Positions 33,408 to 42,652 of a DNA stretch of 51,696 bases are shown here, piece by piece. Location of the stretch: positions 1-51,696 of the forward strand of contig CAZINW010000012.1 of the NCBI GenBank assembly GCA_964540765.1. The letters run 5' to 3'. The notes under the pieces are model-generated. The model made no database searches. It was not told the DNA's origin and worked only from the letters and a program-made list of their open reading frames with translations. This DNA comes from CAZJLN01 sp964540765 (GTDB lineage Bacteria; Chloroflexota; Anaerolineae; Anaerolineales; Anaerolineaceae). The translations under genes were made by a program, and so were the position numbers. Positions within the stretch are counted from its first letter, which is position 1. Each line of letters opens with the position of its first letter.

Positions 33408-34205
33408 ATGGATGCCAGGATGCTGGATGAAATCCTGTGGAAGCACCTGTTGAGCCTGCCGTATTTCAGGGGGATGCTGCGGGCTGTGGAGCACAGTTTT
33501 TATGCAGAGATGAACCTTGAGCGCCCCATACTGGATATGGGCGCAGGGGACGGTCACTTTGCCTCGGTTGTGTTCGCAGAGCCTGTGGAAGTCGGCTTGG
33601 ACCCCTGGCGCAAACCGATTGAGGAAGCGCGCCAACGGGGAGTCTATCAACTGCTCACCCAGGCAAATGGCGACAGGATCCCTTTTACGGATGCCAGCTT
33701 TGAAACGGTCATCAGTAATTCGGTGCTAGAACACATCGCTGAGATCGACCCGGTTCTGCAGGATATCGGCAGAGTGATGGAACCTGGCGGGGTGTTCGTT
33801 TTTTGTGTTCCGAACCAGCGCTTCCTGAGAGACCTTTGGGGGCAGGGAATCTTGGACAGAGTGGGGTTGCATCGATTGGCGACACACTATAACCGTTTTT
33901 TTAACCGGGTGGCACGGCATGAACATTTGGATGTGCCTGAGGTATGGATCAAGCGCCTGGAAAATGCCGGGTTTGAGGTTGAGAAATACTGGCATTACTT
34001 CCCTGTCAGGGCCATGCACATGCTGGAGCGGGGACATTTGTTTGGCTTGCCGAACCTCCTTTGGAAGAAGACCACTGGGCGCTGGGTCTTGATCCAAAAG
34101 CGTTGGAACCCCTTCATCCCCTGGCGCAAAGTGCGGAAATATATGAATGCTGGTGCGTGTGAGGATGGCACCTGCACCTTCTATATTGCCAGGAGGGCAG
34201 CATGA
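33408..34205 (+). CDS. Class I SAM-dependent methyltransferase in a glycan gene chain
   Basis: A 265-residue methyltransferase. The SAM-binding motif is ILDMGAGDGHF near 41-51. NSVLEHIAEIDPVLQDIGRVMEPGGVFVFCVPN is the typical type-11 fold segment. The C-terminal third is rich in basic and aromatic residues and could touch membrane or a lipid substrate. It starts on the base after the GT4 stop and overlaps the FkbM gene by four bases. It may methylate a sugar or lipid intermediate. Confidence 0.88.
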   Translation: MDARMLDEILWKHLLSLPYFRGMLRAVEHSFYAEMNLERPILDMGAGDGHFASVVFAEPVEVGLDPWRKPIEEARQRGVYQLLTQANGDRIPFTDASFETVISNSVLEHIAEIDPVLQDIGRVMEPGGVFVFCVPNQRFLRDLWGQGILDRVGLHRLATHYNRFFNRVARHEHLDVPEVWIKRLENAGFEVEKYWHYFPVRAMHMLERGHLFGLPNLLWKKTTGRWVLIQKRWNPFIPWRKVRKYMNAGACEDGTCTFYIARRAA

Positions 34206-35032
34206 AGTCTCTGCGCAAATGGGGATATTATCTTGGGTCGATTTTTACCCTGTTGTGGGGGTTCAAGAATTGGCCATGGGTGGTGAAGATTTTTCTAAGT
34301 AAGGATGATGGCAAGATCAAGACCTTGAAGCTTAAAAAACAGGGCTTAACCCTCAGGGTACGCGGGAAGATGGATGTCTGGTCCGTCAAGGAGACCTTGC
34401 TGGACCGGCTCTACACCAAATATGGCACCCAGATCGGGGAGAATTGGAAGGTGATGGACATCGGCGCAGCCATCGGCGAGTTCACGCTCCTGGCGGCTTT
34501 GTCAGCCAGGAACGGCAGTGTGGTTGCGTATGAACCCTTCCCGGGTTCGTTCGAACTGTTGCAGGAGAACATCGTTTTGAACGGATTTGAAAATGTGAGC
34601 CTGTACAACCAGGCTGTTTGGGGCAGCGCCGGGGCGTTGCATCTGGATATTTCCTCAGGGGAGCCGCTGCAAATGGCAAGTCGGGATGACTTTGTAAATA
34701 ACATTGCGTATAGTCTTATTGAAGTACCTGCCATAACCCTGCAAATGGCATTGGAAGAGAACAAGGTCGGGCGGCTTGACCTGCTCAAATTGGATTGCGA
34801 AGGGGCGGAATTCCCGATCCTGCTGGAAGCGGATGCAGCGGTATGGGAACGCGTGGAACGCATCGTGATGGAATACCATGACGGCTTTGAGGGACACCGG
34901 CATGAGGAACTGGTAAAGCTCCTCGAGAGGCTGGGATACCGGGTGAGGGTTAATAAAAATATCGTGCATGATGATATCGGGTACCTGTACGCGGAAAAGA
35001 CACAGCAATCAACAGAGGGCAATAAAAATTAA
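34202..35032 (+). CDS. FkbM-family methyltransferase
   Basis: A 276-residue protein of the FkbM family, which often O-methylates sugars in surface polysaccharides. Visible are VMDIGAAIGEFTLLAA, VVAYEPFPGSFELLQENIVLNG and the LDLLKLDCEGAEFPIL segment with the family's acidic residues. The first 30 residues are hydrophobic and basic, suggesting membrane association. It ends the coupled chain that begins with lepA. Confidence 0.92.
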   Translation: MKSLRKWGYYLGSIFTLLWGFKNWPWVVKIFLSKDDGKIKTLKLKKQGLTLRVRGKMDVWSVKETLLDRLYTKYGTQIGENWKVMDIGAAIGEFTLLAALSARNGSVVAYEPFPGSFELLQENIVLNGFENVSLYNQAVWGSAGALHLDISSGEPLQMASRDDFVNNIAYSLIEVPAITLQMALEENKVGRLDLLKLDCEGAEFPILLEADAAVWERVERIVMEYHDGFEGHRHEELVKLLERLGYRVRVNKNIVHDDIGYLYAEKTQQSTEGNKN

Positions 35033-35104
35033 GTTCACCAAAGCCTGACAGGATTACGATGCATGCCAAATTAATGAATCTTTCCATGCTCAGGCCATTT
35101 CTGA

Positions 35105-35110
35105 TAAAAT
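35105..35110 (+). promoter_or_regulatory. Possible -10 element upstream of the GT-C cluster
   Basis: TAAAAT lies in the 120-base gap after the FkbM gene. It sits eight bases before a small reading frame at 35119 and 42 bases before the GT-C gene at 35153. A weak TTTCCA is 18 bases upstream. It may provide a separate start for the GT-C genes. Confidence 0.35.
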
Positions 35111-35118
35111 GTCAGAGT

Positions 35119-35169
35119 ATGCCAAACTTGCTTTTACTAGACTGGAAATTGCATGCAGGAAGACTCTGA
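35119..35169 (+). CDS. Leucine-rich 16-residue upstream reading frame (putative leader peptide)
   Basis: ATG 35119 opens a 16-codon frame, MPNLLLLDWKLHAGRL, with six leucines, four of them consecutive and using different codons (TTG, CTT, TTA, CTA). It overlaps the start of the GT-C gene at 35153 in another frame. A TAAAAT lies eight bases upstream, so it could be read from a leaderless transcript. Chance occurrence is quite possible; I see no attenuator hairpin. Confidence 0.2.
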   Translation: MPNLLLLDWKLHAGRL

Positions 35170-37327
35170 ATCTCAAGAACCCAAAGAACCGAGCGTATTG
35201 GATTACGTCAGGTCCCGTCTACGCTTTTGGGAGAAGGACAGGCTCAGCCTGGACTTTCCAAATGATGCTGCCCTGACCCCTGAGGTCGAGCCAGCCGAAC
35301 CTGAAGAGACAATAACGAAGATTGCTGACAGTGCGAGAATGCCTATTAATGTCCCATGGCTGGTAGTGATCGCACTTTTACTGGCGTTGCTGGCGCAAAT
35401 CTTGCTGGAACCCAGCGCCAACCGTGTTGCACTGCCAGGCGCTCTTTTTTATCTTCTAGCTGTGGTGATCCTCATCCTGGCTTCTGCGCGCAAGCAAATG
35501 ACAATCCCTTTGATCAAAGAGCCAGTAACAAGTTCTGGAGCCAACGGCATGCGCTATGACCTGTTGATCGCAGCGCTCATCCTGAGCGCGATCGCATTCA
35601 TCCTGTTTGGTCAGGGACTTTTCAACTTTCTGAACATTTTATTATGGTTAAGCGCGATTGTATTGGTCTGCCTGGCATTTTGGGAGCGCGATGGCAGCCT
35701 TGAAAAGCGCGGGCAGGTTGCTTTGGAATGGATCAAACGCGGGCAGTGGCAGCTGGTATTCACTCCCTGGCGGATACTCGTGCTGCTGGTGGGTGCAGTA
35801 GTCATTTTCATGAGATTTTACCAACTGAATGCGGTCCCCGCAGAAATGATCAGTGACCAAGCTGAACGGGTGTTGAGCGTTTTCAGCATCCTCAAAGGTG
35901 AATTTCCCCTGTTTTTTCCGCGCAGTACCATCAGCGAGCCTTTGCCATTCTACTGGTCTGCTCTAATTTCAAAGTTGTTTGGGTTGGGGGGATCATTCCT
36001 GGGATTGAAACTGGCATCTGCCATTGCCGGACTGGTGATGCTGGTGTATGTCTACAAGCTGGGGAAGCTCCTGGGGGGTCGGTGGACGGGATTGTTTGCA
36101 CTTGTTTTTGCCGGGATTGGCTTCTGGCCGAACCTGCAAGCTAGGGCTGCGCTGGGTGGGATCTATTTCCCGCTTTTCCTCTCAGCCAGTCTTTATCACC
36201 TGGTCAAAGGACTGCGAGAGTCCAGGCGCAATGACCTCGTCCTGGCGGGCTTGTTCACTGGGCTTGGACTGCTTTCCAGCCGGGAATTCCTGGTCGTACT
36301 TTTATTGAACCTGGTCATCGTTGGAATTTATGCGCTTCATCATAAGGTTTCAGGAAAACGCAGTGAGGTTCTATGGGCAATACTCATTCTGCTGACGATC
36401 GGGATCGTATGCTTTACGCCCATCCTGCGCGTGATGCTGAATGACCCAGACAGCTATATGTTCCGCATTTTCTCGCGCCTGTCAGATTGGGAGCGACCAC
36501 TGCCCGGCAGCGGGTTTGTAATCTTTTTCAAAAACCTTTGGAACAGTCTGACGATGCCCTTCTGGTCGAATGCCAGCAGTTGGGTGGATGCGGTCAATCG
36601 TCGATCTGCGCTTGACCTGATCTCAGCGGCGCTGTTCATGATCGGTTTGGTTAGCTTGCTGATACGCTATCTGCAAAAGCGGGATTGGATTGATATCACC
36701 CTCCTGGTATCCCTGCCCGTGTTACTGCTCCCATCCGTGCTTTCATTGGCTTTTCCTGAAGAGAATCCTTCGTTGAGCAAAGCCGCAGGCAGCATGCTGC
36801 CGATTTTCCTCATGGTTGGGTTTGGCATGGTAGTGCTGCTGCAGTCTGTGAGAAGGGCGCTGCCAGGGAAGAGAGGTATCCTGACTGCCTCGTTGGTTGC
36901 CATCCTGCTGACCTTTCCTTCAATCAAGCAAAATTACCGTCTGGTATTCAAGGATTATCAGACGAATTATTTGAATTCAGCTTTGAATGCAACGGAAATG
37001 GCAGGTGTGATCAGGCAGTTTGGTGATACGATTGGGTCTTATGAGCGCGTCTGGGTGATCGGTTACCCGCACTGGGTGGACAGCCGTGCGCTTGCCCTTG
37101 AAGCAGGGTTGCCGGGTCAGGATCTGGCGCTGCCGCTTGAACAGGTTGAGCTCACCCAATTGCTCAGCGGGTCGAAAATGTTCCTGCTTCACCCGGATGA
37201 CGAAGAAGGAAAGGCTGAGTTGCTCAGGATCTATCCAGAAGGCATATTATCGGAATACACATCAAAGCTGGAGAACAAGCATTTCATGATCTTTTTAGTC
37301 CCATTTGCTGGCGAGGGTGAGTTCTGA
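35153..37327 (+). CDS. GT-C-type membrane glycosyltransferase (ArnT/PMT-like)
   Basis: A 724-residue protein with a hydrophilic, acidic N-terminus (1-60) and about a dozen membrane helices. Asp235 and Glu238 (ISDQAE) follow a membrane helix in the position of the catalytic acidic loop of GT39/ArnT-type enzymes, and a short soluble C-terminal region (about 610-724) lies outside. Such enzymes use polyprenyl-phosphate sugars as donors on the outer face of the membrane. The stop TGA shares bases with the ATG of the next gene (TGATG). Donor and acceptor are unknown. Confidence 0.82.
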   Translation: MQEDSESQEPKEPSVLDYVRSRLRFWEKDRLSLDFPNDAALTPEVEPAEPEETITKIADSARMPINVPWLVVIALLLALLAQILLEPSANRVALPGALFYLLAVVILILASARKQMTIPLIKEPVTSSGANGMRYDLLIAALILSAIAFILFGQGLFNFLNILLWLSAIVLVCLAFWERDGSLEKRGQVALEWIKRGQWQLVFTPWRILVLLVGAVVIFMRFYQLNAVPAEMISDQAERVLSVFSILKGEFPLFFPRSTISEPLPFYWSALISKLFGLGGSFLGLKLASAIAGLVMLVYVYKLGKLLGGRWTGLFALVFAGIGFWPNLQARAALGGIYFPLFLSASLYHLVKGLRESRRNDLVLAGLFTGLGLLSSREFLVVLLLNLVIVGIYALHHKVSGKRSEVLWAILILLTIGIVCFTPILRVMLNDPDSYMFRIFSRLSDWERPLPGSGFVIFFKNLWNSLTMPFWSNASSWVDAVNRRSALDLISAALFMIGLVSLLIRYLQKRDWIDITLLVSLPVLLLPSVLSLAFPEENPSLSKAAGSMLPIFLMVGFGMVVLLQSVRRALPGKRGILTASLVAILLTFPSIKQNYRLVFKDYQTNYLNSALNATEMAGVIRQFGDTIGSYERVWVIGYPHWVDSRALALEAGLPGQDLALPLEQVELTQLLSGSKMFLLHPDDEEGKAELLRIYPEGILSEYTSKLENKHFMIFLVPFAGEGEF

Positions 37328-40300
37328 TGGATGAAATAAAATCCATAGCGCGCAAACCTGAAAAAAGAGTAGATTGGCAGAGGGTGATCACTTACCTGCT
37401 CCTGATAATCGTATTGGCAGGCGGGGCATATCTGCGTTTTATCGGGATTAATTGGGATGCCAACCGCCACTTACACCCGGATGAACGCTTCCTGTCGATG
37501 GTGCAGGCTGTCATCACCCCTGCTGAGCCAGGAACCTACTTTGACACGGCAACATCCACCTTGAACCCTGGTAACAATGGCTATGATTTCTTTGTGTACG
37601 GCACGTTCCCGCTCTTTATCATTCGCTATATGGGAGAGTGGACTGGACAAACAGGGTATGACCTGATCACCATTCTTGGCAGGCAGCTTTCTGCGATTGC
37701 AGACCTGGTAACAGTCTCGCTGGTGTATTTGATTGGCGCACGACTTTACAAACCAAAGGTGGGTCTGCTGGCAGCAGCTTTCTACGCCTTTGCTGTGCTG
37801 CCAATCCAGCTCTCACATTTTATGACCGTGGATACTTTTACCAATACGTTTGGCATGCTAACGGTCTATGCTGGTGTTTTGATCGCCACAAGTACACACA
37901 AAGCTGAAGAATCCTTTGAACCAGAACAAGGGGAAAACGCAAGCCCGCGCAAAGCCAGTTTTTCTGAATTCTTCAAGGGCATCTGGCCATATATCTTTTT
38001 TGGCGTTGCCTTGGGGATGGCTGCAGCTTCCAAGATCAATGCTGTCACACTGGCACTCCTTTTACCATTGATTGAAGTCATTCGGTACTCCAAGATTCCA
38101 AGATCTCAGAAGAAAGGTATTCTCTGGAATATCATCGCAAAAATTGCAGTGGCTGCGATTGTCAGCATTGTCGTTTTCCGAATTTGCCAGCCTTATGCCT
38201 TTAAAGGACCCGATTTCTTTAATTTCGGCATTAATGAAGAATGGTGGTCAGCCATGCGCAGTTTGCAGGCGCAGAATGCAGGCGAGGTTGATTTTCCGCC
38301 TGCGCTGCAGTGGGCAAGACGCCCGCTCACCTTTTCACTGACCAACATGGTGCAATGGGGCATGGGGCTGCCGCTTGGCATCACTGCCATTTTGGCATTC
38401 CTGGCGATGGGGTGGCAGATCTTCAAACACAAGGCGCTGGTGCACTTACCTCTGTGGTCATGGACGTTTCTTTACTTCACCTGGCAGGCGACCGCATGGG
38501 TACGATCGATGCGCTACCAGATGCTGGTGTACCCCCTGTTTGGCTTGTTTGCTGCCTGGGGTCTAACCTCATTGTGGGATAGACGCAGGGAAATAAAGAT
38601 CTGGTTTGTACGGGTTTCACCCAGGGTCATTCGTTGGGTGGGCGTGGTATTGACCGTTGTTGTGGTTATTGGCACCGTTGTTTGGGCATTTGCTTTTACC
38701 CGCATTTATACCCGCGACCACAGCCGCATCGCTGCCAGCGAGTGGATCTATGAGAATATCTCTGGCCCGGTCAACCTGGTGATGGAGACTTCAGAAAGTG
38801 AATTAATGCTGCAGCTGCCTTATCGCAGTGGTGATACACTCCAGGGCAACCAGCTTTACCGCATTCCATTTGAAGCCCAGTTTGACAGCCTGGTGACTGG
38901 AATACAGCTCCCTATTGTTACAGACCAGCTGGGAGGAACCACGCAGCAAAATCTGCGCGTCGCCATTATAGAGATGGATACACTTGTGGAACTAGCTACT
39001 GCCAGTCAGTCCCAGCTTCCGGACCTGCCTGAAACTAAATGGGAAGGTGGGGCTGTGACCTTCACTTTTCCAGAAGCAGCCCAACTGCAAAAAGGCAGGC
39101 GATACTTCCTGGAACTGCTGCTGGAAGGTGAGGATGGAGAAGTCTGGCTAAAGGGTGTTCCCGAGCTGAATTTGATGCGATTGGATGGGACAACTGATAT
39201 TCAGAGCCTGCCCACGTTCACCCAGACGATCAGCAGTGAGCATGCCTATGTCATGGAAGTTGGGGTGACCAAGGCTGGTGTGATCAAGGCTGTCAGCATA
39301 CCAAGAATGCTGGATTTTAACATGAGCCTGGGCATGAAAACTGTGCGTGTGACACTCACAGCAGCTGGCACGCAAGGACCGATCATTGCCACGGCCAGCC
39401 TAGCGGACAGCTTCAATGCGTTTGGGGATGGCAGAGGTGAAGCGTACGTTTTTGAACTGGATAATCCGCTGACCCTTGATGCGCCCCAGTCGCTCAACAT
39501 CAGCATTGAATTGATTGATGGAGAAGGTGCATTGGGGATTGCGAGCATCGCGCCTGTGCATGAATCTTCATGGGATGATGCCCTGCCTGTCAGCATGGAA
39601 GGTTTTTACCCCTATAGCGATGGGGGAGGTATCTTCAGGGGAGATTTAAACCTTGAATTGTACTGGCCGGATGATGATTCAAAGCGCACTCGTTTTGAGA
39701 CCACCCTGGATCAGGGTGATTACATCTTCATTAGCTCCAATCGTCAATGGGGCACGACCACCCGTGTGTCGGAACGGTACCCGCTTACGAGCACTTATTA
39801 TCGAAATCTATTGGGCTGCCCGAATGATAAGGACCTGGTATGGTGCTACAACGTAGCGGAACCAGGCGATTTCAGCGGTACTCTTGGATTTGAACTGGTG
39901 GCGACCTTTGACTCGTATCCCAACCTGGGAACGCTGGAATTCAATGATCAGTTTGCTGAAGAAGCTTTTTCAGTGTATGACCATCCCAAAGTGCTGATCT
40001 TCCAGAAAACAGATGCTTATGATCCGCAGACGGTGCGGGATATCCTGCGTTCGGTTAACCTGACCAAGGTCATCAACATGACTGCCAGACAAGCCAGCGA
40101 TTATTCTTCCGAGGACGCCGATTCACCCCAAACGAATTTGATGTTGTCAGAAGAACAATTGGAAACCCAGCAAGATAACGGCACCTGGTCTGAATTATTT
40201 GATCGTGAATCTCCGATCAATACTTCACCAACACTGGCTGTGATCGCAATGTACTTTTTTACATGGCTTCTGGGTTTGATCATCTACCCCTTGTTGCGGC

Positions 40301-42651
40301 TTGCACTACCAGGACTTGCGGATAAGGGCTATCCGTTCATACGCATAGCAGGCTTGATGATGCTGGCTTACCTGGTATGGCTGGCAGGTTCATGCGGCAT
40401 TCCCTTTACTAGGACCACAATTCTTGCTGTTCTGGGGTTGCTGTTGCTTGTTGGGACGATTCTGGCAGTCCTGCAGCGTAAAGCGCTGCGCGAAGATCTG
40501 CGGCAACACTGGCGTTATTACCTGGTGGTTGAAGCTATTGCACTGGTCAGCTTTTTATGCTTCCTGTTCATACGCATGGGCAACCCTGATCTCTGGCATC
40601 CCTGGAAGGGCGGGGAAAAGCCCATGGATTTCTCCTACCTGAATGCCGTCATTAAAAGTACCACCTTCCCGCCTTATGATCCCTGGTTTGCCGGCGGATA
40701 TATTAATTACTATTATTACGGGTTTGTGCTTGTGGGTGTACCCATCAAGCTTTTGGGGATCATGCCTGCCACCGCTTACAATATCGTCCTTCCACTGCTC
40801 TACAGCATGCTGTGCCTGGGTGCTTTTTCAGTGGGATACAATTTCTATAATTTTGTGGCAGCATCCAATGCATCTCAGTCGAAGCCTGATAAAATCTGGA
40901 GGCGTGCCATCTGGTCAGGGATTGCCACAGTCCTTCTTCTGGCAGTGCTGGGAAACCTTGGCACTGTGCAACTGCTCATAAAGACTTTTACGACGATGGG
41001 TGCAGGGGATATGAGCCTTGAAGGCGCCACATTGCTGCAGCGTCTGAGCTGGCTGGTGCAGGGTTTTAGCCTGTTTCTTCAAAAAACACCGCTTCCGCTC
41101 TACCCGGGCGATTTATACTGGATCCCGAGCCGGACCATTCCAGGGGAAGCGATCACAGAATTCCCGTTCTTCACCTATCTTTATGCTGATTTGCATGCCC
41201 ATTTGATCGCCCTGCCCATGGCTTTGTTGTCCGTAGCCTGGGGCATGTCGATGCTCTTCTCAAAATGCTGTTGGGCAAATATGCGTGGAAAATTGAAGGT
41301 TCTTAGTTTTATTTTCAGCATGCTCCTGGGAGGGATGGTCATTGGTGCGCTTAAACCCACGAATACCTGGGATTATTACACGTATTTAGCCTTGAGTATT
41401 GTCATTCTATTTTACTCAGGTTGGCGTAATTTTAAGCCCAATAGCAAATGGCGCATAAAACCTTCCTGGCAGCGAATCACCGCCATTTTATTGCCAATCC
41501 TTCTGCTGGCTGCATTATCCTACTTGCTTTATTGGCCATTCAATCATTGGTATGGGCTGGGATACTCCCAATTCGGGTATTGGACAGGAAGCAAGACGCC
41601 CCTGGGCTCATACCTGATTCACTGGGGTTTGTTCCTGTTCCTGATCACCAGCTGGTTTGCCTGGGAAACCCATGAATGGATGGCAAGCACACCCATGTCC
41701 GCTTTGCGAAAACTTAAAAAGGTTAAGCCCTGGCTTATCCTGATCGCAAGCATTGTTTTGATTGTTTTCTTTGCCTTGTTGATCACGAAAGTTGTGGTTG
41801 CATTGGTGGTCGTGCCTTTGGGTTTGTGGACGATCATACTCCTGGCAAGACCGGGTCAAAGCGATGCAAAGAGGTTGGTACTGTTCTTGATTGGGACTGC
41901 GCTGATGTTGACATTGGCAGTGGAGCTATTTTACCTTGTTGGTGACATTGGCAGAATGAACATGGTGTTTAAATTGTACAATCAAGCCTGGGTTTTGTTT
42001 GCCCTGAGTGCGGGTGTATGTACCATTTGGACCATTGAGGGTTTAATCCATTGGCGCATGCGAACCCGCACGATCTGGCAGTTGGGATTAATCCTCCTGG
42101 TGTTCAGCGCAGCCATGTTTCCCTTGTTGGCTACGAAAGATAAGATCAATGACCGCATGGATCCGGATGCAGCGCAGGGGCTTGATGGGATGGCCTATAT
42201 GCGGACTGCCACTTACAGTGATATGGGCTCCACCATGGACCTCTCCGAGGATTATTATGCCATTCAATGGATGCAGGACAATATTGTCGGGTCGCCTGTT
42301 ATTCTTGAGGGTCAGGCATATGAATACCGCTGGGGTAATCGCTATACCATCTATACCGGGCTGCCGGGTGTGGTTGGGTGGAATTACCATCAACGGCAGC
42401 AGCGTGCCATCCTGCGATCCAATGTGGTGCAGGAGCGGGTGGATGCAGTTGGACAGTTTTACCTGACGGAAGACCAGGGCTTTGTTGAGCAGTTCCTGGA
42501 GCAGTATGATGTCAGTTATATCGTTCTCGGTCAGCTCGAACAGGTTTTCTTCCCGGGAGTGGGGCTGGACAAATTTGAAGCCCTGGATGGTGTGCTATGG
42601 GATGAAGTCTTCCGCTATGGCAGCACAGCAATTTATGAAGTGAGGCAATAA
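37327..42651 (+). CDS. Giant two-module GT-C protein: GT39-like half fused to DUF2298/YYY half
   Basis: The 1774 residues comprise an N-terminal GT-C module (about 1-460) with HPDERF putting the acidic pair at Asp52-Glu53. A large extracytoplasmic beta-rich region without membrane helices follows (about 460-965). A second multi-helix module (about 970-1774) belongs to the DUF2298 / Chlor_Arch_YYY family. The name-giving tyrosines are Tyr1128-Tyr1131 (INYYYYGF). EFPFFTYLYADLHAH is also conserved. No reaction is established for YYY proteins; a lipid-sugar-dependent transferase is inferred from the GT-C-like layout. It is coupled to the genes on both sides. Confidence 0.85.
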   Translation: MDEIKSIARKPEKRVDWQRVITYLLLIIVLAGGAYLRFIGINWDANRHLHPDERFLSMVQAVITPAEPGTYFDTATSTLNPGNNGYDFFVYGTFPLFIIRYMGEWTGQTGYDLITILGRQLSAIADLVTVSLVYLIGARLYKPKVGLLAAAFYAFAVLPIQLSHFMTVDTFTNTFGMLTVYAGVLIATSTHKAEESFEPEQGENASPRKASFSEFFKGIWPYIFFGVALGMAAASKINAVTLALLLPLIEVIRYSKIPRSQKKGILWNIIAKIAVAAIVSIVVFRICQPYAFKGPDFFNFGINEEWWSAMRSLQAQNAGEVDFPPALQWARRPLTFSLTNMVQWGMGLPLGITAILAFLAMGWQIFKHKALVHLPLWSWTFLYFTWQATAWVRSMRYQMLVYPLFGLFAAWGLTSLWDRRREIKIWFVRVSPRVIRWVGVVLTVVVVIGTVVWAFAFTRIYTRDHSRIAASEWIYENISGPVNLVMETSESELMLQLPYRSGDTLQGNQLYRIPFEAQFDSLVTGIQLPIVTDQLGGTTQQNLRVAIIEMDTLVELATASQSQLPDLPETKWEGGAVTFTFPEAAQLQKGRRYFLELLLEGEDGEVWLKGVPELNLMRLDGTTDIQSLPTFTQTISSEHAYVMEVGVTKAGVIKAVSIPRMLDFNMSLGMKTVRVTLTAAGTQGPIIATASLADSFNAFGDGRGEAYVFELDNPLTLDAPQSLNISIELIDGEGALGIASIAPVHESSWDDALPVSMEGFYPYSDGGGIFRGDLNLELYWPDDDSKRTRFETTLDQGDYIFISSNRQWGTTTRVSERYPLTSTYYRNLLGCPNDKDLVWCYNVAEPGDFSGTLGFELVATFDSYPNLGTLEFNDQFAEEAFSVYDHPKVLIFQKTDAYDPQTVRDILRSVNLTKVINMTARQASDYSSEDADSPQTNLMLSEEQLETQQDNGTWSELFDRESPINTSPTLAVIAMYFFTWLLGLIIYPLLRLALPGLADKGYPFIRIAGLMMLAYLVWLAGSCGIPFTRTTILAVLGLLLLVGTILAVLQRKALREDLRQHWRYYLVVEAIALVSFLCFLFIRMGNPDLWHPWKGGEKPMDFSYLNAVIKSTTFPPYDPWFAGGYINYYYYGFVLVGVPIKLLGIMPATAYNIVLPLLYSMLCLGAFSVGYNFYNFVAASNASQSKPDKIWRRAIWSGIATVLLLAVLGNLGTVQLLIKTFTTMGAGDMSLEGATLLQRLSWLVQGFSLFLQKTPLPLYPGDLYWIPSRTIPGEAITEFPFFTYLYADLHAHLIALPMALLSVAWGMSMLFSKCCWANMRGKLKVLSFIFSMLLGGMVIGALKPTNTWDYYTYLALSIVILFYSGWRNFKPNSKWRIKPSWQRITAILLPILLLAALSYLLYWPFNHWYGLGYSQFGYWTGSKTPLGSYLIHWGLFLFLITSWFAWETHEWMASTPMSALRKLKKVKPWLILIASIVLIVFFALLITKVVVALVVVPLGLWTIILLARPGQSDAKRLVLFLIGTALMLTLAVELFYLVGDIGRMNMVFKLYNQAWVLFALSAGVCTIWTIEGLIHWRMRTRTIWQLGLILLVFSAAMFPLLATKDKINDRMDPDAAQGLDGMAYMRTATYSDMGSTMDLSEDYYAIQWMQDNIVGSPVILEGQAYEYRWGNRYTIYTGLPGVVGWNYHQRQQRAILRSNVVQERVDAVGQFYLTEDQGFVEQFLEQYDVSYIVLGQLEQVFFPGVGLDKFEALDGVLWDEVFRYGSTAIYEVRQ

Positions 42652-42652
42652 A

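Noticed and set aside
33517..33729. 70-residue plus-strand frame inside the methyltransferase gene
   Set aside because: It is an out-of-frame shadow of conserved SAM-binding sequence without a ribosome site.
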